A DNA stretch of 64,000 nucleotides, from assembly GCA_036346355.1 (NCBI GenBank), contig CM070592.1:34170467-34234466 (forward strand), written 5' to 3'. The notes beneath the pieces are model-generated. The model saw only the letters and a list, made by a program, of their open reading frames with translations, was not told where the DNA came from and did not search any database. This stretch comes from Rhipidocladum racemiflorum (Eukaryota; Streptophyta; Magnoliopsida; Poales; Poaceae). Positions 23,601-34,082 of this stretch are shown piece after piece. Position 1 is the first letter of the stretch; each line of letters starts with the position of its first letter. The position numbers and the translations under genes are program-made.

Positions 23601-25272
23601 CTTCTTTACTCAGCCAGATCTTAATCTGCGACAAAGGAGATGGCTGGAGCTAATAAAGGATTACGACCTTAGTATTCATTATCATCCTGGCAAAGCTAAT
23701 GTCGTAGCAGATGCTCTGAGCCGTAAGCTTCATTGTATGACAGTGTCAGCATACACTGATCAATCCGAATTAGTAAAGGAGTTTCAGAAACTTAATTTGG
23801 GAATTGTTGAAAAAGGATTTGTTGCTAGTCTCCAAATACAACCAAATCTGAAAACCCAAATTAAGATAGCCCAGTCTAAAGATGAGGCCATATCCAAAAT
23901 CCGTGAAGATATGCCACTCGAGGTTGAATCAGGATATTCGGAAAACTCGGATGGTATACTTCAATTCAAGAATCGAATCTATATCCCTAATGATCTAGAA
24001 ATTAAGAAGTTGATCTTGAGTGAAGCTCATGAATCACCTCTTTCTATCCATCCTGGTAGCACGAAGATGTACCAAGATCTAAAGCAAGAATATTGGTGGC
24101 CCGGCATGAAGAAAGAAATCGCCGAATATATCGCGAAATGTGATATATGTCAGCGAGTAAAAGCCGAGCATCAACGCCCAGCTGGTTTACTTCGACCTCT
24201 TGAAATTCCAGAATGGAAGTGGGACGATATCTGTATGGATTTCATTATTGGATTGCCAAGAACCAGAAAAGGACACGATTCCATATGGGTTATCGTTGAC
24301 CGACTGACTAAAGTTGCTCACTTTATTCCGGTCAAAACCACTTATCAAGGTGATAAACTTGCTGAATTATATATGGAAAATATCATTCGTCTTCATGGAG
24401 TTCCCAAGACAATTGTATCCGATCGTGGATCCCAGTTCACATCTCGTTTCTGGGAAAGTTTACATACTCTATTAGGGACAAAGCTGAATTTCAGTACGGC
24501 TTATCATCCCCAAACAGATGGACAGACGGAACGGACTAATCAGACCCTGGAGGATATGCTGAGAGCTTGTGTGCTATCTTATGGTATGGATTGGGAGAAA
24601 AGCTTACCTTTTGCTGAATTCTCCTATAATAATAGCTTTCAAGCCAGTCTCCAGATGTCTCCTTTTGAAGCACTTTATGGAAGAAAGTGCCGAACCCCTC
24701 TCTTTTGGTCTGAAACTGGAGAAAGAAATTTCTTTGGCCCAGACATTATCCAAGAAGCTCAAGAGCAAGTGGACATGATTAGGAGTCGACTCAAAGAAGC
24801 CCAATCTCGTCAGAAGAGTTACGCCGACAATCGTCGACGTGAATTAAGCTTTGAAGTCGGAGATCATGTCTATCTGAAAGTTTCTCCTCTTCGCGGAGTT
24901 AAATGCGTTTCCAAATCCATGAAACTAGCCCCTCGATATATTGGACCGTTTCCAATTATCGCGAAGATGGGAGAGATGGCATATAAGTTGGAGCTGCCAT
25001 CCCGTTTATCTGAAGTTCATAATGTCTTTCATGTATCCCAACTCAAGAAGTGTCTTCGTGTGCCGACTGATCTCGCAAATCTCGATGATCTCGATTTACA
25101 ACCTGATCTATCTTATCGAGAGCGTCCTGTTCACATTCTTGAAGAAGCCGAGCGGCATACAAGAAACAAGATCCACAGAATGTTGAAGGTTCAATGGAGT
25201 AATCATACTGAAGAAGAAGCCACGTGGGAGCGTGAGGATCATCTGATGAAAGAGTTTCCAGACTTCTTTTAG
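20692..25272 (+). CDS. gag-pol: Gag-Pol polyprotein of a chromovirus (1526 aa, intact)
   Basis: A single open frame encodes all replication functions. Gag capsid region lies at about residues 119-300, with zinc knuckle C362-C365-H370-C375. Protease has LFDSGAS (D441). RT has FIDDILIYS (D755, D756). RNase H has D902, E939 and D964. Integrase has an HHCC finger (H1113, H1120, C1150, C1153) and a catalytic core D1183, D1244, E1280, with the D-X35-E spacing exact. A C-terminal chromodomain (about 1480-1526, ending MKEFPDFF) should direct integration to heterochromatin. No stop or frameshift is seen, and gag and pol are in one frame, as in other plant chromoviruses. The ATG is set by similarity to MPMTRS of C and by the acceptor just upstream. 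All key catalytic residues are present, so it is probably functional. Confidence 0.96.
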   Translation: MPVTRSLRGILESEASQEPFPPRETLPTPAQPNPMHPSARASSSHQVPDPPNPDSNPNRQGGILEEQLPGPPTMAQVLAMIEQNRQTHTLLLQQLVQNTSHQGVPVGGSGGGAPPSRLSEFLKTRPPTFSTATDPLDADDWLRTMESKLNIAQCNDREKVLYASYQLGGAAALWWENYQAILPVDQISWEAFKDTFRRTHIPSSLMDIKRREFLDLRQGNQTVMEYLNRFNYLSRYAPSEVIPEARKLERFRDNLNEEIKCALAAIDINDFQTLVDKSIRVEHSTRAALESRKRKWMAQKNAGASSSRPRPVPQGNARPPAPPQKQRRQGPAPRPRQPLPRPANPTGARPTGASTQTPNVTCFKCKQLGHYANNCPSKGVPQRSPGRPQGAGGQQAGKPAPAQAANQGRLHHVTAEEATEAPDVVLGMFPVQSIPTLVLFDSGASHSFISKKFVESHQIQTKSLPMSMIIYSPGAKMRTTKMCPKVSIEINEVLFYADLILIETPGLDIILGMDWLAKNKGQIDCANRSISLINPDGVGVNFSSTQNLSESRSYLNTLVMEKIKSVPVVSNFPDVFPEELPGLPPDRDLEFVIDLIPGTAPISKRPYRMPPNELVELKKQIQEQLDKKFIRPSTSPWGSPVLFVSKKDGSLRMCVDYRALNDVTIKNKYPLPRIDDLFDQLTGAQIFSKIDLRHGYYQLKIRPEDIPKTAFTTRYGLYEYVVMSFGLTNAPASFMSLMNKVFMEYLDKFVVVFIDDILIYSKNEEDHTQHLHLVLEKLREHKLYAKFEKCEFWLKEVAFLGHILSKGGISVDPSKVQAVQNWEQPKSVPQIRSFLGLAGYYRRFIENFSKIAKPLTQLLKKEKKYEWTPECEASFLELKKRLTTAPVLVLPDIHKSFDVYCDASRNGLGCVLMQEMKVVAYASRQLRPHELNYPTHDLELAAVVHALKIWRHYLIGNKCNIYTDHKSLKYFFTQPDLNLRQRRWLELIKDYDLSIHYHPGKANVVADALSRKLHCMTVSAYTDQSELVKEFQKLNLGIVEKGFVASLQIQPNLKTQIKIAQSKDEAISKIREDMPLEVESGYSENSDGILQFKNRIYIPNDLEIKKLILSEAHESPLSIHPGSTKMYQDLKQEYWWPGMKKEIAEYIAKCDICQRVKAEHQRPAGLLRPLEIPEWKWDDICMDFIIGLPRTRKGHDSIWVIVDRLTKVAHFIPVKTTYQGDKLAELYMENIIRLHGVPKTIVSDRGSQFTSRFWESLHTLLGTKLNFSTAYHPQTDGQTERTNQTLEDMLRACVLSYGMDWEKSLPFAEFSYNNSFQASLQMSPFEALYGRKCRTPLFWSETGERNFFGPDIIQEAQEQVDMIRSRLKEAQSRQKSYADNRRRELSFEVGDHVYLKVSPLRGVKCVSKSMKLAPRYIGPFPIIAKMGEMAYKLELPSRLSEVHNVFHVSQLKKCLRVPTDLANLDDLDLQPDLSYRERPVHILEEAERHTRNKIHRMLKVQWSNHTEEEATWEREDHLMKEFPDFF

Positions 25273-25290
25273 TTTTCCCTAGCCCTCGCA

Positions 25291-25308
25291 AATCTCGAGG
25301 ACGAGATT
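25291..25308 (+). promoter_or_regulatory. Hairpin before the polypurine tract (B)
   Basis: AATCTCG-AGGA-CGAGATT; same stem as in A and C with a changed loop. Confidence 0.55.
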
Positions 25309-25313
25309 TTTGT

Positions 25314-25325
25314 AAGGGGGGTAGA
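25314..25325 (+). other. Polypurine tract (B)
   Basis: AAGGGGGGTAGA directly before the 3' LTR. Confidence 0.85.
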
Positions 25326-25327
25326 TC

Positions 25328-28300
25328 TGTAACATCCTCAACTTTATAAAGTAATAAAAATCAGATATTAAAAATGTGAAATCAGTATTGTGTTACATTT
25401 CTTGGTTTTATGTGCATTTATTGATTTTAGATCTATTGGTTGAATTAATTGTTGAAATGAATATTGGAATTTATGAAAGAAGAGAAAAGAAAAGAGAAAA
25501 TAGTAAATTGGTAAGAAATGAAATTACCATGGTAAAAATCTTTGTATAACCTGGCCAAACCCTAGAAGATATTTCTAGCTAGTCAAAAGACCATGTGAAT
25601 GCATTTAGAAGTAAAGAAAACAATTTAATTAGCAAATTCCATTGCTGTCCAGATCAATGTCAGATTTTTTAGAGATAAATGTGGAGCACTCTAGACTTTG
25701 GAATTTTTACCATAAGACCTCAGACATATCATCTTTACTCACAAAAAGTTTCAAAAATTAATAAGCAATTATGCTATGATTTAGCATTTATTTTAGGCAA
25801 ACTGGAAATTCTGCAGAAATCAATAAAAGATTTATGGAGAATTAAATAATGAGAATTTGATGTTGAAATTTTTATGGTAGGTCCATTGTATAGAGATACA
25901 CCTTCAGTAAAAATTTCAAAAATAAATATGTTTATTTAGTCCTTTAACCAAGCTGAAAAGCAAATTGGTTTTTCTGTGCAGCTTCCACTGTCAGATTTTT
26001 AGTATTTAAATGGTAGATCATTTTAACCCCAAAATTTTACTGGACGTAGATAACTTAACCATCAACTTGGACAAAAAGTTTCGAAAAATCTCGAGATGAT
26101 TTGACCCGTGAATTAATTTGTTTCCTGCGCTGTCTGGGGAAGAAACTGGAGATTACTCCCCATCCTGACGTGTGGGTCCACGCGTCCGGCGACACCTGTG
26201 CTGGCACCACTGCCGACAGGGACCCAGAAGCCTCCGTGCCCACGCGTCAACCTCCTATTCTCTCCTTCCTTTCTTTCTTGTCTCGCTGCGGGTGGACCCG
26301 AGCCCCACCTGTCAGTTTCCTCTTCCTCCCTTCCTCTCTATCTCTCTCTCTCGTTCTCTCTGTTTCCTCGACGGAACCAACTCGACCGCCTTGGTCCTTT
26401 GTCGCAACCCCGCCGCAATCCCGCGCCTCGAGGACACCCTGACCAGCTGCTGCCACGAAGTCCCTTGCCCATGCTTAGCACTGTGCGATTGACCGGGAGG
26501 ACTCCAGAGAATGCCCTAGTGAACCGCCGCCATTCCTTCTCCAAGCTAACCCACTCCTTACCGCCTTCCCTGCCTATTTAAAGGGGAGGAGTAGAACCTC
26601 TAGGCACAGTCCAACTCAGAGCACTCACCCATTCCCCTTCTCGCGCCTGGAATCGCCCAAACCAAACCTTTCTTCCCCGTCGCCGGCGAAGCCCGATTTG
26701 GGGGAAAATCCGTTTTGACACAGCTCGGTAAGAGAATGTCCAAATTGGTTGATCTTAGAGCATCACTGGATGCTAACAAACTGTATGCGCATTTCCTTTC
26801 AGCCCGGAGCACTCTGAGAACCTTCCGCACCGTGCAATCCCTTCCGCCGTCGCCGCCGCACGGTGAGAATACCACCCGGCCATCCATTCTTCGGTTTAAG
26901 CATATGGATAGGATCCTTATAGCCCACTAGAGCTTTTGCACATGATCATTTAGCCCCGGATGAACCGTAGCTTCTTCGCGCCTTGCGCCACCGTAGAGCT
27001 CCGCCGGTCATCGCCGTGAGTCCATTTTTCCCGAACACTACCCATATCCAAGTGGATCCTTAGATTCACCATGGTCCCTTGAAGCCGTAGCCGTAGGCCA
27101 AAGTCGATCGACGTTGCCGGTTGATCGCCGGCGAGGTCGACGGCCAACTCCCCTGCGCCGTGTCTCTGTCACGCGGGCCCGGGAGGTCAGCCTCACGCTC
27201 ACTGCGCTCGCAGCTGAGCCAAGTCTCACTGCCGTGTGGGCCAGCCCTGTCAGTCGCCGCGCAGCTGCGCGTGTGTTCGCACGCAAGCCACTGACGGACC
27301 GGGCCCAGTTGCCAGCGGCCGCAGCCCATTTCAAAAGCCAGCCCGCGCAAACACCGAAAGTACGCTTTCCTTTAAGGAAAGCGTATTGCCCCATTTTCCC
27401 TGTTTTAATTAAACCGAATAGATTCAAAAATGCATAACTTTTGAACCATAGCTCCAAATGGAATGAAACAAATTTCTAAATTCATTATAAATCCCCTAGT
27501 TTCATAATATGCAAAAACATTTAGGACTTGTTTTGCAAATTAGATTTGAATTTAAATTTGAATCATGAAATTTGAATATGTTGCATATAGAAATTTTGCA
27601 AATAAAGTCCAAATTGAATGAAACCAACTTTGTTGGAATCCTTAGGTCAAGTACTGTCCAAATATGTAATTAAATTTGGATTTGGAATTAGTTTGTGAAA
27701 ATTTCATATTAGGACTTTATTTAATGTATAAATTTAATATGATTGCAATAACTTGATCAAAAATGATCCAAAATGAATAAAATTTGTTTCTTTGAGCTCA
27801 TTATACTGATCAGGACCATTTAGTAAGATAAAAATTAGGATTTACCATGAACTTTCATTAAATATGATTAAGGTTGCTTTGCATGCTAATTCATGTTAGT
27901 ATAATTAATCATGCAACATGAAAATGAATTTCATTATATTCAGCTTTACAATCTTAGCTTCCTGAATTCGTATATTAAAATGAAATAATACATAAATAAA
28001 AGTAGTCATGTTGTATGTCATTAGGCTTTTACCTTAGGCCCAAAATCTTATAACTTGGTTAATGCATGAATTGATTAGGTACTTGTCATCATTGATTGAA
28101 TTGAATTGATTTCATTTGAATCTTTTAATTGCTATCTCTGTGGTATGTGTATTTGCTTCTTCATCGATATTGAAGTATCTTATTTGCCATATTCTTAATT
28201 GACGTATAGACGCTGAGGCTACCGACTACGCTATCGACGACACAGATCCAGCTTACACCGTCGAGGAGCAAGGCAAGCACCCCCTTGATCATTTTGATCC

Positions 28301-29952
28301 CAGATTTCATAATCAACTAAAATGTGATTAAGAATCTTCCTGCATGCTCATATTTTAACTATTTATTTCACGCTCTTGGTAGTTATAACCCAATGTTGAT
28401 ATATTAACATAATCATATCAACATAATCCCCATGATAACCATAGGAATGGATACTCAATTAAAAGATGGGCTATAACGAATATTAATTACATCTGCTTAG
28501 CAATGCTTAGAATGATACGTTGATATCTACACTCACATACACACTTCTTTATGAAATCTTTTATGGTTTATTTAAGCAGTAAAGGATACTGGTAGTTTGA
28601 TAAAAATGAAAATAAAACTACTGTTTTGATGTGGGTGATTATTGGCAATAGCCGGTTGTACATGTTTTTACGTGTACGTAGCCAGGGTGGAGTATCGCCC
28701 ATGTCACTCTAAGGACCGAACGTAGTGTTGCATGATCCAAGTAAACCGTACATCCACAAGTACTGGACTGGGACAGTCTTAACTTATTAAATTATTTGGG
28801 AATTAGCTTTGCACATTGGTAGGCAGTTGTAGCACGGGCATTCCGAATATTGGTTTGCTCGAGGGAGGTGTCATCGCCGAGGTGTTGGCATCTGCCGTTG
28901 TAACGGTGTACGCTTGGCTATGAATTTGGGGCTGTTATTATTCCTGGTGGGTCACTGACTCCGGAATTTCTATTCCTGGTGGGTCACTGACTCCGGAATT
29001 CCCTTTTACCTTTTTAGCTTCCATCATAGTCAGGGGTAACGTCACTGGGCTAGTGCAAAGTTAAGGTTCAAGTAATCGAACAGTTTCGTTATGAACTCCT
29101 CGCGGGCATACCAAAGGAAGTGTGTCTTATAGCTTGCAAAAAGGGAGAACATATCTTGTGGGTAAAGCAGTACAAACTCTGCAGAGTCTAAAACTATTCG
29201 AATAGCCGTGTCCACGGTCATGGACGACTTGGCGAACTGACACTAGTTAATTGTTTTCTATTTTCAAAAACTTGTTTAAATGCTTTGGAAATGATTCAAT
29301 TCTGTATAAATGTCATTTACTGTCATTTTGACTTGTTAAGACCATGGAGGGTCTTGTTCGTTATTTTACTCACAAAGGGCCGTGAGTAAAATGTTATTAC
29401 CTTTTTATTACTTGTTATCTCAATTACTTATCAAACTGTTTTAATGTTTTATTTACGCTTTCCATTACTATTCAGTATTACCTCAATCAAAACTTTCGCT
29501 TTATGCAAAACAAACCGTAGAAACCCACTTTCTATTTCAGCCTGCATATATTCCAGGAATTGCATACACTACAAAGTCTTGCGAGTACCAATGTACTCAA
29601 CTTGCTTCAACAAATATTTTTAGGTGAAGAGCAAGATTTCGATAATGACGGGAATGAGTATGAAGAACCTGCGAATTTTAGCGACGACTGATCTTTCTAG
29701 GTTCATCTCAGCAGTTGCCTGTGGAGTTATGGAATAGTTGGCATACTATGAGACATGGTTTTAATTTCCTGCTACTTTTGGTATTGTAATATCACTATAA
29801 AACTTGCGGTGTAATAAAAATGTGTATCTGTGTGGCTGTAATATCCAAATTGTGTTTGTGCGTGCCAGCCACTGATCATGGGAATGGCACAGGATGCACT
29901 TAAAGAGCCTCATATTTATGTTATTTACTGACATAAAAATGAGGGTCTCACA
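25328..29952 (+). repeat. 3' LTR of element B (4625 bp)
   Basis: TGTAACATCCTC ... GGTCTCACA. TATA box at 26575-26582, polyadenylation signal AATAAA at 29813-29818. It differs visibly from the 5' LTR in a GC-rich patch (27229-27297 versus 16562-16630) and at scattered CAG/CTG sites. Confidence 0.93.
28940..29000 (+). repeat. Tandem direct repeat inside B LTR
   Basis: Two copies of an approximately 32-bp unit containing GGTGGGTCACTGACTCCGG. The equivalent duplication is in the C LTR (48656-48720, minus), so it predates the split of B and C. Confidence 0.7.
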
Positions 29953-29957
29953 ATATA
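29953..29957. repeat. Target-site duplication of B, right copy
   Basis: ATATA, matching 14658-14662. Confidence 0.75.
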
Positions 29958-31603
29958 TGGCATTGCTTAAATTTACAGGATCAATTGGTTTTACATAATT
30001 AGGTACATAACTACAATTTATACAACTTATTATTACTGACTTCTCATATTTTTCAATAATATCTTATTTCAACAGCACGTCAGCTAACGCGGCTAGGAGC
30101 TTCTACAAAATGTAACAGTCTTATCCTGGGAAGCACCTAGGAGCTGGTTTAAATCTTATGTATTTCTAATGTTTACATTATAGATGGTTAGATTTTATTT
30201 TAGGTTTGTGACTACAATTTACATGAAAATGCAACCCCTTTTTTTTTGGAAACATTAATAGGTCTTGACCCTAAAAGTGTCTTGGAAATGTTTTTTTTTT
30301 TTGCGTACTTTAGCTTTTATTCAAAAAAGTTATTAACATTTTGGTTTGTATTAATATGGAAAATGAATTATTTTTTGATCTTAATTCAAATTAGATCTTT
30401 TTGCCAATTACTACGATCGATCTTAGGAATGTTCTGAGAGTAGTTCGATATGATCTAATATTTATTTATGTCGTCTCATTTATATTTGTTTGTTTTTATG
30501 TATTAGGCCCTCAAGAATATTTATTATATATATGAGAGTACTTTAATTTACGGACTAATCGTATACTATGACTAGTTGTAAACATTTTCATATCATTAGG
30601 TAGTCTTGACCTGTAGGGCCTATACCTACTGGTTTTACATCTATTAAAGTTCGCTTTTATCTTTGGTGTGACCTTTTGTGTTGGAACTTTGGATACTATG
30701 AGTGAGCTATGCATGACTTACCTTATACTTGTAACATTGGTCCGTCGTAAAGCTTTATGCGAGGATTCTATATGATACCTGCGCACAAGGATATACGATG
30801 GAGATAACATTGTTTGAATTGACCTAGGTTTGAGTAACTTATATATGGTACTAACATTTGCATAAAATGATATTAAGCTAGTCAGGCTCTTTATGAGTCA
30901 GGCAACCGATATATGGGTTGGGGATAGTCTGTCTAGCTAACATGCAAGCTCTTGATGCTAATCAAGCTTGATCTATTTTGGTCCTTCTATCAACAGGACA
31001 TTATTTTTATTACAACATTTCATATGAGGGTCTTGACGTTTTATTCTAAAGAATAATTAAACTGAGAGAGTCCTTTTTAGATCAGATTTTTGAACTGAAA
31101 ATTTTATTAAACCTAATAAGGTTGTTATACTTTATTGTTTTGGATTTCACCAACCTTTTTAAACCTTTGTTCAAGTCAATGTATGCTATTTCCTTTCTTC
31201 AGAATATTATGCAGGAGTTGGTATGAAAATTTTATATGGCAAACAAGCATACAACGATATATATGTATGAACTTTATTTACTCTATTTAAAGTTTGCTCA
31301 AATAAGGGTCACGTTATTTGAATCAAGATCAGTCAACTTCTAAAAGTTTAATATTTATCGAGAACTCTCTTTTTGCCTTTTTTACCTCTTGGCTAGATAG
31401 TCAAGCGTTAGATCATCGATAAAGCAAATGCTTACAAAATGCCAAAGCAAAACTAATTACTCATCTACATGATATATCAGCCAGCATGTAGCGTATATAT
31501 ATACGTGGCTGCCCAGCAGGAGAGCAAACCACGTTTCCTAATCGGTACAAACCTGTCTAAAAAGTACCAATTAAGTGCTCAAGTATATATATATATATAC
31601 ATA

Positions 31604-31651
<48 letters not shown>

Positions 31652-32302
31652 TAGCCAATATATATAACTGGTAGAAAAATAAAGTGATTTTAGTAAGTGT
31701 TAAGTAGCTTCTTGTGGTGTGCATCGGTCAGCTTGGCCGAAAGTGATGTGATGAAATAAGATTAACTAATAGGGATGTTACGTATCAGTGACGACCCTAT
31801 TATCCATTCTATATTGTGTCAACTTGACAATCCAACAACAATTTCTACCTCGTATTATTACTTGGTGTCGTTATCGTAACTTGTGCTCGAGCTGACCAAC
31901 AGGTTGGTGGTATTATATTCTTGACCTCAATTAATCATTTAACCTCAACCCCACATGTCATCAAGTGCTTTAACTAAAATTGTTTGTACCTTGGAGAATG
32001 GAGAAAGGGGTAGGAAGCTAAGCTGTGGTGGCCGGTGGTGGTTCTCTGGTTCGGTTGCGCGAGAGAAGAGAAGCAAAGGGGACAAATGGGAGGAAGGCCG
32101 GGGAGGCTGTCACTTGGGCCATGGGGGCCACACATCAGCGGGCAAGGAAAGGAGAGTTCTTGCCAGGACAGCTATTTCCTTGAATCTGGGTTGTTCCTTA
32201 GTTCAGATTTGAAACTGGGTTGTTCCTTGATTCATATCATTAGTCCTAACAGCTTAGCATAGTACGATTTTCATCGTTAATTAGTCCCAGTTCAATAACC
32301 AA
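29958..32302. other. Unassigned AT-rich intergenic DNA
   Basis: About 2.3 kb. The short ORFs (for example around 30246 and 31955) have no recognisable domain and no supporting context. It holds a TA-rich microsatellite at 31583-31650. No TE boundary recognised. Confidence 0.6.
31583..31650. repeat. TA-rich microsatellite
   Basis: Two (TA)n runs separated by CATACT. Confidence 0.9.
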
Positions 32303-32580
32303 CACTACTACGGAAAGGGTCTTTAGTGCCGGTTTAAAAGAGCCTTTAGTACCGGTTTTTGAACCGGTACAGGCCATCCGGGACTGATGCTCAAGGGCAT
32401 CAGTCCCGGTTCTCTCATCCGGTACTGATAGCGTATCAGTACCGGTTGGTAGTCACACGTGGCAGCGCATCGTGAGACCCTGTGGACCTTATCGATGCGG
32501 TTGGTGTCTCCAACGGTTACGATGATACCCTCATCGATCGGTTGTTTTATCTAACCGGTACTGATGGGTTGTATATAATA
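32303..32580. repeat. Left terminal inverted repeat and subterminal repeats of the CACTA element
   Basis: CACTACTACGGAAAGG followed by several direct and inverted copies of CAGTACCGG/CCGGTACTGA. In En/Spm such motifs bind TNPA; applied here by analogy. Confidence 0.8.
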
Positions 32581-32824
32581 TATATGTAAATATGTGTGTG
32601 TCCAATACTGGCTATTATATATAATATACTACAATATATATAATCAAATCACGGTGACTTCATGTGTGTGTTAAATCACAACGAATTAAAACACATATAA
32701 TCAATCATGCACATTTGCCTGATAATAAAATCACTGTACATTCATTAACAAATTTAATTACATATAATGTACTACAATATGTACACAACTTTAATTACAA
32801 GTCCAGTATTTCTTTTCCTTCTGT

Positions 32825-34080
32825 TCATTGGGATTTTTTACGTGCATCGCTCTTGCTAGCCGTAGATATCAAGAATGACAGTTCACCGGTCCTTATCGAA
32901 GGGCCCCACCTGTTAAAATTTGGTTCGTGGAACTCGCCTTTTGCATTTACAACCTCATCGTAAATGAAGCCAACGAGTTGTTCTTGAATTGCTCTCACTC
33001 GCGCCGGCGAGAGTTCCGAACCTTGTTCCGCCAAATATTGAGGCACCTGCCGTTAAGTCATTAACAAATCAATCCTTGAATTTGTACAAGATGTAAGGAG
33101 TAATATACATCATTAAAGGTAGTAATTATATTTACTCACCCCCTTGTCGCCTTTTAGCATGCGGTCAGCGGCTCCGGTTTGGGTGTGCAAAAACTCAAAT
33201 ACATAGTAACCGCATAAATTGTTGCCCGCCGACTGACTCAAGATCTGCGGTTGAAAAAGTTGAAAGCGTGAAATGAATGCAAGGAAATTAACTTAACTAA
33301 CCAAAAAGCTAGCATTATGATATACGTACTTGAGAGGCTGTTGTAATTTCAAATTTCTCCTTGAATGCGCCCCTATTTTTAGCACAAAACTGTGCGAATG
33401 CACTACACATGTGATTACCAATTGTACATGATTAGAATTTGTTTCAAATGGAAGGAAATAGAAGTAATACAATAATGAAAGGAACAAGAATTAATACCGG
33501 TCGAGCAAATCGATGAAGGTTTGATACGTTTGAACTGGTTTCCTTCTCGAGTCCATAATTGTGATCCGACTATGATCTAGCTCGATCATAATAAGAATCC
33601 AGTGAAAACTGTACATATGTCAACATAGATAACTAATTAGTTCTAACATAGTGTTATGAAAAAGGAGTAGAACAAGGCGGTACGAAAACACATACTCATG
33701 TGCGTAGGGTAGATATATCCTTGACTTATATTGATGTCCCATTAGCGCATTGTATACGTTAGTCTGTGTTTCGCTTGGGCTGTATCTAACGGTTGTCTCG
33801 TTGATAACTAATGGGTCCATGAATCCTATGTCAAAAATTTGATCCCTTCGGCATCTTTGTATCTCCATGCTACACAAGAAGAAATTAGTTAGGCTTGCAA
33901 GGTTCGTACTCTACAAGGGCACGACGATGGTTTTGTAAATAAGACATTTACAGAGTCCAAAGAACCCACCAAGGACGCTACCGAGGGCGCCTGCCTGGTA
34001 TAGATCATACATGACGTGCCATTCGATAAAAATTCACCGTCACCGTGAAAAAATCTTGATCCTTGTACCGACAAAGAAAC
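32825..34080 (-). CDS. Ulp1/C48-type cysteine peptidase module of the CACTA gene (multi-exon)
   Basis: Plausible minus-strand exons with GT-AG borders: 34080-33952, 33869-33696, 33608-33498, 33402-33330, 33244-33140, 33046-32825. Together they read as the C48 (SUMO/NEDD8 protease) fold. Seen in order: DIGFMDPLVINE, then catalytic His in FHWIL, Asp in IMDSRRK, Gln in SQSAGNN and Cys in LCGYYV. All four catalytic positions are kept. The exon near 34030 has a one-base frame disruption at a T run (HGDGEF, then EWHVMYDLYQAGAL in another frame). C48 domains linked to plant CACTA and MULE genes are known; the role in transposition is not. Probably the 3' part of the PttA gene upstream. Exon borders are by eye. 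Confidence 0.65.
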
Positions 34081-34082
34081 AA

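Larger units (their letters stand above)
14663..29952 (+). mobile_element. Element B: complete autonomous Ty3/Gypsy chromovirus (15.3 kb)
   Basis: Two near-identical 4.6-kb LTRs (TG...CA), iMet-type primer site, upstream extra ORF, uninterrupted gag-pol with chromodomain, polypurine tract and 5-bp target duplication. Domain order PR-RT-RNaseH-INT-chromodomain is that of chromoviruses; I infer the Tekay/Del lineage common in grasses. The open pol frame and similar LTRs suggest a young, possibly still competent copy and a donor of enzymes for A, C and D. Confidence 0.93.

Noticed and set aside
30246..30437. Phe-rich small ORF
   Set aside because: AT-rich low-complexity translation of T runs.
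31955..32262. Two small plus-strand ORFs
   Set aside because: No recognisable domain, no second copy, overlapping frames; not supported.
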